Assembly (NCBI GenBank): GCA_028292145.1
Contig: JAQGMX010000486.1
Location: forward strand, 1-10,985
Origin: Variovorax sp.
GTDB lineage: Bacteria > Pseudomonadota > Gammaproteobacteria > Burkholderiales > Burkholderiaceae_C
Direction of reading: 5' to 3'
DNA length: 10,985 bases
In this document: positions 7,701 to 10,985 of the stretch, in pieces
Layout: each line of letters starts with the position of its first letter
Numbering within the stretch: position 1 is the stretch's first letter
Position numbers and translations under genes: made by a program
The notes under the pieces: model-generated
What the model saw: the letters and a program-made list of their open reading frames with translations, nothing else
Database searches by the model: none
What the model was told of the DNA's origin: nothing

Positions 7701-8477
7701 CGTTATTCCGGAAAATGCACCAGGATCGCGCACCAGCACATAGGCAAAAGGCACCACGAGCATCACAAGCCAGAGCGGCTGGGTCCAGATCTGCAGCCAG
7801 CTGATGGCCGAGACGCCGTGCGTCACCAGCGGAATCACCACCAGTGCGCAGACGAGGTAACCCCAGGCCGGCGGTATGCCCAGCGCCAGCTCCAGCGCAT
7901 AAGCCATCACTGCGGCTTCGAGCGCAAAGAAGATGAACGTGAAAGACGCGTAGATCAGCGAGGTGAGCGTCGAGCCGATATAGCCGAAGCCGGCACCGCG
8001 CGTGAGCAGATCCATGTCGACGCCGTAGCGCGCCGCGTAGACGCTGATCGGCAGGCCGGCCATGAAAATGATGAGGCCGGTCGCCAGGATCGCCCAAAAC
8101 GCGTTCACGAAGCCGTATTGCACCAGCAGCGTCGCGCCGACCGCCTCCAGGATCAGGAACGATGCCGCCCCGCCGAACGCGGTATTCGCCACCCGCCATT
8201 CCGACATCTTCCGGAAGCGCTGCGGCGTGTAGCGCAGCGCGTAGTCTTCAAGCGTCTCGCGCGCCACCCAGCTGTTGTAGTCGCGCCGGACCTTGACGAT
8301 GCGCTGGGGAGCGTCGTTTTCGGGTGCGGCGGGAGGCGGCGCTGCTGCAGGGGCGGCTTCGTTCACTGTATGGAGGTGCAGAAAGCATGCCATCGGCCCG
8401 GCGATCTCGGAGTTATCCGAAAGGTCGCCGAGGCCATCAGCGGTACTTTCGTCGGTGCTGCCGCCGTGGCAGCGCAT
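4728..8477 (-). CDS. NCS1-transporter-linked hybrid sensor histidine kinase with eight-cysteine module
   Basis: A 1249-residue inner-membrane sensor. Order: Ala/Pro-rich cytoplasmic N-terminus (1-64); complete NCS1-type permease domain, about 12 membrane segments (65-540; RDYNSW at 65-70, MGEQADYLRF at 290-299), the family that carries purines, pyrimidines, allantoin and hydantoins; cysteine-rich module (578-615); two membrane segments (about 647-667 and 705-724) around a 37-residue loop; probable coiled coil (728-790); HisKA with phospho-accepting H800 (ISHELRTPL); ATPase with N918, DTGPGM at 945-950 and GAGLGL at 983-988; receiver with D1102 and K1155; and a 55-residue tail without a phospho-transfer histidine. 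All kinase residues are present, so it should be active. ATG 8477 has GAAGGG 5 nt upstream; ATG 8393 is the alternative and has no good ribosome site. It is co-transcribed with the regulator gene. Ligand is unknown; whether the permease part still transports or only senses cannot be told. Confidence 0.93.
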   Translation of the reverse strand: MRCHGGSTDESTADGLGDLSDNSEIAGPMACFLHLHTVNEAAPAAAPPPAAPENDAPQRIVKVRRDYNSWVARETLEDYALRYTPQRFRKMSEWRVANTAFGGAASFLILEAVGATLLVQYGFVNAFWAILATGLIIFMAGLPISVYAARYGVDMDLLTRGAGFGYIGSTLTSLIYASFTFIFFALEAAVMAYALELALGIPPAWGYLVCALVVIPLVTHGVSAISWLQIWTQPLWLVMLVVPFAYVLVRDPGAFSGITHYAGAKKEGSSFDMHLFGAALTVGIALITQMGEQADYLRFMPVRGAANQKRWWAGVLVGGPGWTVMGVLKMLGGALLAYLAISHMVPPERAVDPNQMYLAAYEYVFPDYGWAVAATALFVVVSQLKINVTNAYAGSLAWSNFFSRVTHSHPGRVVWVVFNALIAFMLMEMNVFEALGDVLGLYANIAIAWMMAVVADLVINKPLGLSPPGIEFKRAHLWDINPVGVGAMALASALSICAYLGFFGSLAQSFSAVIALGTALVTSPLIAWATRGKYYLARGPEYDAHQAKVARGAVRWARVETTSNAASDAIRRLIVQRCVICERDYEAPDMAHCPAYQGAICSLCCTLDARCSDLCKPQASLSVQWSGALRWLLPRRVWPYLDTGLGHFLLLTLIVVPLLATVFGVLYQQELRALGEGAIGLLPPGDVATAVLKAQYASLRSGFLKSYMALLLIAGIVAWWLVLAHQSRKVAQEESNRQTHLLVREIELHRETDRALQAAKQSADEAREVAEQAQLAAEDARRAADHANQAKSRYISAISHELRTPLNSILGYAQLMGEDASVPPHRQQAVAVIQRGGEHLLSLIEGTLDIAHIEAGKLTLHARPMQFGETLRELADMFELQASEKGLAFRFEPTGDVPEVVRADEKRVRQILINLLGNAIKFTSSGRVTLRLRYAREFAALEIEDTGPGMSTEEIERIFEPFARGAPGMSGGGGAAPARQVPGAGLGLTIAKMLTDLMGGEMSVQSTPGAGSVFRVRLFLPRVHGDAGRLRPPAQDRSTRTPRRGYLGDRRRVLVVDNEEADRDLLGRLLEPLGFELRTAASGHDALDLIAAGFRPDAMLVDLAMPGIDGWETVRRARAFADGLAPKHVAIVSANAFDKRLENDAGIAPEDFFVKPVRHSELLDWLERRLNLQWSEAPVLPVTTANTPARALVAPSEERLAALKDAVGLGYFRGIMNQLDAIDIAEPECAAWTANQRALASQFRFEAML
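4739..4742 (-). promoter_or_regulatory. Ribosome binding site supporting the TTG start of the response regulator
   Basis: GAGG on the minus strand ends 7 nt before the TTG at 4731-4729 and lies inside the last codons of the kinase gene. It supports the rare TTG start and coupling of translation between the two genes. Confidence 0.55.
6633..6746 (-). other. Eight-cysteine module within the transporter-kinase
   Basis: Residues 578-615 of the sensor kinase carry cysteines at 578, 581, 593, 601, 604, 605, 611 and 615, giving C-x2-C-x11-C-x7-C-x2-C-C-x5-C-x3-C, plus H592. This is the layout of a metal site (two zincs, or an iron-sulfur cluster) between the permease domain and the second pair of membrane segments, on the side expected to be cytoplasmic. 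It may couple permease conformation or redox/metal state to the kinase. I do not recognise it as a named domain. Confidence 0.7.
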
Positions 8478-8482
8478 TCGGA

Positions 8483-8488
8483 CCCTTC
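8483..8488 (-). promoter_or_regulatory. Candidate ribosome binding site for the transporter-kinase
   Basis: GAAGGG on the minus strand is followed by 5 nt (TCCGA) and the ATG at 8477. It favours the long form of the kinase. Its position means that only 13 bp separate the two divergent coding starts if the plus-strand gene begins at 8491. Confidence 0.45.
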
Positions 8489-8490
8489 AG

Positions 8491-9108
8491 ATGACCACCT
8501 ACCGCAAAATTTCCAACCCGATTGCACGCCCTCACCAACCGTTGGCAACCCGCATGCCCGCTGCAGGTGCCGGCAAGACGCAATTTGTACGACCGCCCAT
8601 CGACAGTGCGCCACCTAATGGGCAGGGATGGGACATCATCCACCCGAATGCGTCTGCGGAAGAAAACGAGCTCGTCAGCAAGGCAGCCGGCGTCTCCACC
8701 TTCGCCGACTTTCCCGACCTCGGCATCCGGACCAATTTCATCGCTCAGAAAGAGGGAAAGTCAGCGCCGCGGCGTGAAGATTTCATGATGAATAACGAAC
8801 CTGCGAACGTTCAAGTGATGTTTCCGCGAATCGTCATCAATTTCGGTTCCTCCGACAAGGGAACGGCCGGACAGGTCTCGATAATCAACGGCAGAGTCGA
8901 CACCAAAAAAGGGGCAGCACTGCACGATCCCAATGCGCTGAGGCTCGCCGGGCAGCACGCGTGTCTGGCCCTCTGCCTCAACATCGCGCGACAAGAAGGG
9001 AATATGCCGTACGCATTGGCCAGGCTGCAGGAAATGCAGAACCAGAAAGTGCTCTCCGACAAGTCCGGGCAGGCCATAGGCTCACAGCCCACGCTGCAAA
9101 AAAAATAA
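8491..9108 (+). CDS. Hypothetical protein of 205 residues, unrecognised
   Basis: I do not recognise this protein. From ATG 8491 it has 205 residues, no signal peptide and no membrane segment. The N-terminal 50 residues are Pro/Ala/Arg rich and look disordered. A strand-rich centre (about 106-135, VQVMFPRIVINFG) is followed by a helical C-terminal part (about 152-185, with a Cys-Leu-Ala-Leu-Cys segment) and a Lys-rich end. The start is uncertain: there is no clear ribosome site at 8491, and the in-frame ATG at 8554 and the pair at 8785-8790 also lack good ones. GC is visibly lower than in the flanking genes (many AAC, AAT, GAA, AAA codons), which may mean later acquisition. It ends in a run of eight A before TAA. 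It is divergent from the transporter-kinase and 136 bp upstream of ureA. Coding status is likely because of its length and amino acid mix, but the function is unknown. Confidence 0.6.
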   Translation: MTTYRKISNPIARPHQPLATRMPAAGAGKTQFVRPPIDSAPPNGQGWDIIHPNASAEENELVSKAAGVSTFADFPDLGIRTNFIAQKEGKSAPRREDFMMNNEPANVQVMFPRIVINFGSSDKGTAGQVSIINGRVDTKKGAALHDPNALRLAGQHACLALCLNIARQEGNMPYALARLQEMQNQKVLSDKSGQAIGSQPTLQKK

Positions 9109-9191
9109 TCTCGATGCCCTTCACCTCTACTGTCAAGTCTCCGCCACCCACGCAGTCGCGCCAGGCAGAAAGGCATGCCGCCTGCATCTGA

Positions 9192-9213
9192 CGCGCAACG
9201 CCAGCCTTGCGCG
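9192..9213. repeat. 7-bp inverted repeat upstream of ureA, candidate operator
   Basis: CGCGCAA (9192-9198), 8-bp spacer, TTGCGCG (9207-9213) is a perfect inverted repeat. It lies 6 bp upstream of the sigma-54-like -24 element and about 42 bp before the ureA start, a usual place for a regulator site. In RNA it would form a 7-pair hairpin, so attenuation or weak termination after the upstream gene is an alternative; no T-run follows. Confidence 0.45.
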
Positions 9214-9216
9214 CGT

Positions 9217-9233
9217 CGGGCACGCCAATTGCA
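9217..9233 (+). promoter_or_regulatory. Candidate sigma-54 (-24/-12) promoter for the urease operon
   Basis: CGGGCACGCCAATTGCA matches the sigma-54 consensus YTGGCACG-N4-TTGCW except for G in place of the first T. The invariant GG (9219-9220) and GC (9231-9232) are exactly 10 bp apart. Sigma-54 promoters need an enhancer-binding activator such as NtrC, fitting nitrogen control of urease. The expected transcription start, about 12 bp past the GC, would be near 9244, right at the ureA ATG (9245). That leaves almost no 5' leader, which is a reason for caution. No clear NtrC site (TGCACC-N5-GGTGCA) was seen in the window upstream. Confidence 0.5.
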
Positions 9234-9244
9234 AAGGTTTGCAA
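9229..9244. repeat. Perfect inverted repeat overlapping the ureA ribosome site, abutting its start codon
   Basis: TTGCAAAGGTTTGCAA has 7-bp inverted arms around GG. It also holds TTGCAA twice (9229-9234 and 9239-9244), 10 bp apart, one helical turn. It contains the only ribosome-site-like AAGG before ureA. In RNA a 6-pair stem with loop AGGU could hide that site; in DNA it could bind a dimeric regulator. It also overlaps the -12 half of the sigma-54-like element. Confidence 0.5.
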
Positions 9245-9547
9245 ATGGAACTCACGCCCCGCGAAAAAGACAAGCTGCTGATCTTCACGGCCGCGCTGCT
9301 GGCCGAGCGCCGGCAGGCGCGCGGACTCAAGCTCAACTACCCCGAAGCCGTCGCCCTGATCTCCGCCGCCGTCATGGAAGGCGCGCGCGACGGCAAGAGC
9401 GTTGCGGCGCTGATGAGCGACGGTCGCAACGTGCTCACCCGCGCCGACGTCATGGACGGCGTACCTGAGATGATTCCCGACATTCAGGTCGAGGCGACCT
9501 TCCCGGACGGCACCAAGCTCGTCACGGTGCACCAGCCGATCGTCTGA
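9245..9547 (+). CDS. ureA: Urease gamma subunit
   Basis: UreA is the small gamma subunit of the nickel urease, which hydrolyses urea to ammonia and carbamate in the cytoplasm as a UreABC trimer of trimers. The protein is 100 residues, the standard length, and begins MELTPREKDKLLIF as UreA proteins do. Family landmarks include RRQARGLKLNYPEAVALIS, EGARDGKSVAALM, MDGVPEMIPDIQVEATFPDG and the ending VTVHQPIV. ATG 9245 is chosen over the upstream TTG (9239) on this family start. AAGG (9234-9237) is 7 nt upstream, but within an inverted repeat. It is the first gene of the ure cluster; ureD is not in the preceding sequence. ureJ follows after 30 bp. Confidence 0.98.
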   Translation: MELTPREKDKLLIFTAALLAERRQARGLKLNYPEAVALISAAVMEGARDGKSVAALMSDGRNVLTRADVMDGVPEMIPDIQVEATFPDGTKLVTVHQPIV

Positions 9548-9577
9548 TTCCTTCTTTTTTTCGAGCGGAGACCCTCC

Positions 9578-10201
9578 ATGCGCCTGACGCGTTCTTCCCT
9601 TGCAGCCGTGCTGCCTTCTCTTGCTGCAGTCGCGATCGGCGCACTGCCGTTGCTGGCCTCGGCCCACACCGGCGTGGACGGTGCAGCGCACCACGACACC
9701 GGATTCGTGCAGGGCTTCCTGCATCCGTTCACCGGCCTCGACCATCTGGCGGCGATGGTCGCCGTCGGCCTCTGGAGCGCACTCATCGCCCGCAGCGGAC
9801 GCGACATGCTCTGGGCGCCGCTCGGTTTCGCGGCGATGCTACTGGCCGGCGCGCTGGTCGGACTGGCCGGCGTTCAGGTGCCGGGCGTCGAACCCATGAT
9901 CGCGGCTTCGTTGCTGGTGATTGGCCTGCTGGTCGCCACGCGGCTGCGGTTGCCCGGCCCGGTCGCGGCGGCTGTGGTCGGCGCGTTTGCGGTCTTCCAC
10001 GGCGTGGCGCATGGCTACGAGTTGTCGGGCGATCACGGTGCAGCCGCTGCCGTCGCCGGCATGGTCGTCGCCACCGCGACGCTGCATGCCGCCGGTATCG
10101 CCATCGGCTGGACGCTGCGCCAGCGCGGCGCCTGGCTGCCGCGCGCGACGGGTGCCGCCGTGGCGCTGTTCGGCGCCGCGTTGCTCACGCAGCTCGCCTG
10201 A
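9578..10201 (+). CDS. ureJ: HupE/UreJ family nickel transporter of the urease operon
   Basis: HupE/UreJ proteins are small inner-membrane (or signal-bearing) nickel permeases found in hydrogenase and urease operons; here it would supply Ni(II) for the urease active site. The protein has 207 residues. Residues 1-29 look like a cleavable signal peptide (cut after LLASA, before HTG), leaving a conserved N-terminal histidine H30. Additional H38-H39 follow. The family signature HPFTGLDH is at 49-56 and a second histidine motif HGVAHG is at 141-146. About six membrane segments fill 57-207. Start ATG 9578 has CGGAG at 9563-9567. Placement between ureA and ureB is the arrangement seen in many Burkholderiales urease clusters and points to co-transcription: 30 bp from ureA and 20 bp to ureB. 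Whether it transports directly is known only from family members. Confidence 0.93.
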   Translation: MRLTRSSLAAVLPSLAAVAIGALPLLASAHTGVDGAAHHDTGFVQGFLHPFTGLDHLAAMVAVGLWSALIARSGRDMLWAPLGFAAMLLAGALVGLAGVQVPGVEPMIAASLLVIGLLVATRLRLPGPVAAAVVGAFAVFHGVAHGYELSGDHGAAAAVAGMVVATATLHAAGIAIGWTLRQRGAWLPRATGAAVALFGAALLTQLA

Positions 10202-10221
10202 CCGGATCGGGAAGGACATCC

Positions 10222-10527
10222 ATGATCCCCGGCGAACTCTTCACCGACGACGGCGACCACACGCTCAACCCCGGCCGCCGCACGCTCACGATGGTGGTGC
10301 AGAACACCGCCGACCGGCCGATCCAGGTCGGCTCGCACTATCACTTCGCAGAAACCAACGGCGCGCTCGGCTTCGACCGCGCCGCCGCACACGGCATGCG
10401 CCTGAACATCGCGTCGGGCACGGCGGTGCGCTTCGAGCCCGGCCAGCAGCGCACGGTCGAACTCTGCGATTTCGCCGGTGACCGCATCGTCTACGGCTTT
10501 CGCGGCCTCGTCCAAGGGAAACTCTAA
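10222..10527 (+). CDS. ureB: Urease beta subunit
   Basis: UreB is the beta subunit of the three-subunit bacterial urease and forms a beta-sandwich contacting UreA and UreC. The protein has 101 residues, the usual length. It starts MIPGELF and carries the family motif RPIQVGSHYHFAETN (33-47), then FDRAAAHGMRLNIASGTAVRFEPG and the end RIVYGFRGLVQGKL. A good ribosome site (GGAAGGA) precedes ATG 10222. Its stop TAA is directly followed by the ureC ATG (TAAATG, no gap), which supports stoichiometric translation of the two subunits. Confidence 0.98.
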   Translation: MIPGELFTDDGDHTLNPGRRTLTMVVQNTADRPIQVGSHYHFAETNGALGFDRAAAHGMRLNIASGTAVRFEPGQQRTVELCDFAGDRIVYGFRGLVQGKL

Positions 10528-10985
10528 ATGGCGACCATCGGAAGGCGCGCGTACGCCGAGATCTTCGGCCCCACCGTCGGCGACCGCGTTCGGCTGGCCG
10601 ACACCGACATCGTGATCGAGGTCGAGGCCGACTACACGTTGCGTGCCGGCGGCTACGGCGAAGAAGTGAAGTTCGGTGGCGGCAAGACGATCCGCGACGG
10701 CATGGCGCAGTCGCAGAAGATGCGTGCGGAAGGCGCCGTCGACACCGTGATGACCAATGCGCTGATCCTCGACCACTGGGGCATCGTCAAGGCCGACATC
10801 GGCCTGAAGGGCGGACGCATCGTCGCGATCGGCAAGGCCGGCAATCCGGACGTGCAGCCGGGTGTCGACATCGTGATCGGCCCCGGCACCGAAGTCATCA
10901 GCTGCGAAGGCAACATCGTCACGGCCGGCGGCATCGACAGCCACATCCACTTCATCTGCCCGCAGCAGATCGAGGAAGCGCTCAC
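10528..10985 (+). CDS. ureC: Urease alpha subunit, N-terminal part (cut by window end)
   Basis: UreC is the catalytic alpha subunit, with a dinuclear nickel site bridged by a carbamylated lysine. Only the first 152 of roughly 570 residues are present. The start MATIGRRAYAEIFGPTVGDR is typical, followed by DTDIVIEVEADYT and the loop EVKFGGGKTIRDGM. The HxH nickel ligands are H139 and H141 in SHIHFICPQQ (equivalent to His134 and His136 of the Klebsiella enzyme). The carbamylated lysine, the remaining histidines and the catalytic flap lie beyond the window. AAGGG (10514-10518) upstream of the ATG inside ureB is the probable ribosome site. No sign of disruption in the visible part. Confidence 0.98.
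   Translation, partial: MATIGRRAYAEIFGPTVGDRVRLADTDIVIEVEADYTLRAGGYGEEVKFGGGKTIRDGMAQSQKMRAEGAVDTVMTNALILDHWGIVKADIGLKGGRIVAIGKAGNPDVQPGVDIVIGPGTEVISCEGNIVTAGGIDSHIHFICPQQIEEAL

Noticed and set aside
8535..8545. CCAAC-C-GTTGG palindrome inside the start of the unknown gene.
   Set aside because: Arms are only 5 bp and the site lies in coding sequence; too weak to call an operator for the divergent kinase operon.
8543..8559. TTGGCAACCCGCATGCC with GG-N10-GC, a second sigma-54-like match.
   Set aside because: It deviates at several conserved positions and lies inside the 205-residue gene without a start suitably downstream.
7050..8618. Plus-strand frame of 522 codons opposite the permease domain.
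   Set aside because: Antisense shadow, rich in His/Arg/Asp/Gln; the minus strand has clear transmembrane segments and family motifs.
9097..9245. A run of eight A before the stop of the 205-residue gene, with the shifted frame staying open all the way into ureA, hinting at a slippage-made fusion with UreA.
   Set aside because: Open frames of this length arise easily in GC-rich DNA, the intervening residues look non-coding, and ureA has its own family-typical start at 9245. Only ribosome profiling or a fusion peptide could revive it.
9526..9533. GGTGCACC palindrome considered as an NtrC half-site.
   Set aside because: It encodes the conserved VTVHQ end of UreA, and its partner GCACC lies at the wrong spacing for an NtrC site.
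9548..9577. T-rich stretch between ureA and ureJ considered as a terminator.
   Set aside because: No stem precedes the T-run, and ureJ follows with a normal ribosome site.
10033..10950. Minus-strand frame of 305 codons opposite ureJ, ureB and ureC.
   Set aside because: Antisense shadow of well-conserved urease genes.

Overview
The window looks like chromosome of a GC-rich betaproteobacterium of the order Burkholderiales, most likely a Comamonadaceae relative such as Variovorax. This is inferred from the high GC, the strong GC third-position bias, the RpfE-type/recJ pair, and the ureA-ureJ-ureB-ureC gene order. No tRNA, rRNA, CRISPR array, insertion sequence or integrase is visible.

Layout, left to right. 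(1) Positions 1-1984, plus strand: the 3' end of an alkaline-phosphatase-superfamily/RpfE-type protein, overlapping by 4 bp the single-strand exonuclease gene recJ. (2) Positions 2012-2905, minus strand: a beta-hydroxyacid dehydrogenase of the 3-hydroxyisobutyrate dehydrogenase family with a non-standard substrate loop. (3) Positions 3103-3714, plus strand: a Dps-family ferroxidase with a long N-terminal tail, divergent from the dehydrogenase. A strong 13-bp hairpin separates dps from the next, convergent gene. (4) Positions 3730-8477, minus strand: a two-gene signalling operon. Its first gene encodes a 1249-residue protein in which a whole NCS1 (purine/pyrimidine/hydantoin type) transporter domain is fused to an eight-cysteine module, two further membrane segments, a histidine kinase and a receiver. 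Its second gene, reached through a 4-bp TTGA overlap, encodes a receiver / PAS-like / LuxR-type DNA-binding response regulator. (5) Positions 8491-9108, plus strand: an unrecognised 205-residue protein of lower GC. (6) Positions 9192-9244: a compact regulatory-looking block with two inverted repeats and a near-consensus sigma-54 promoter directly against ureA. (7) Positions 9245-10985, plus strand: the start of a urease operon, ureA (gamma), ureJ/hupE (nickel permease), ureB (beta) and the first 152 codons of ureC (alpha).

The most unusual element is the transporter-kinase and its partner regulator. The architecture suggests a membrane sensor that uses a nucleobase/hydantoin-type permease fold to report substrate and passes the signal to a LuxR-type regulator. 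Its position next to urease suggests, but does not prove, that it controls use of nitrogen compounds such as purines, allantoin, hydantoins or urea. The sigma-54-like element at ureA fits nitrogen control of urease. ureD, often found directly upstream of ureA, is not in the window; its place is held by the unrecognised gene and the signalling operon.
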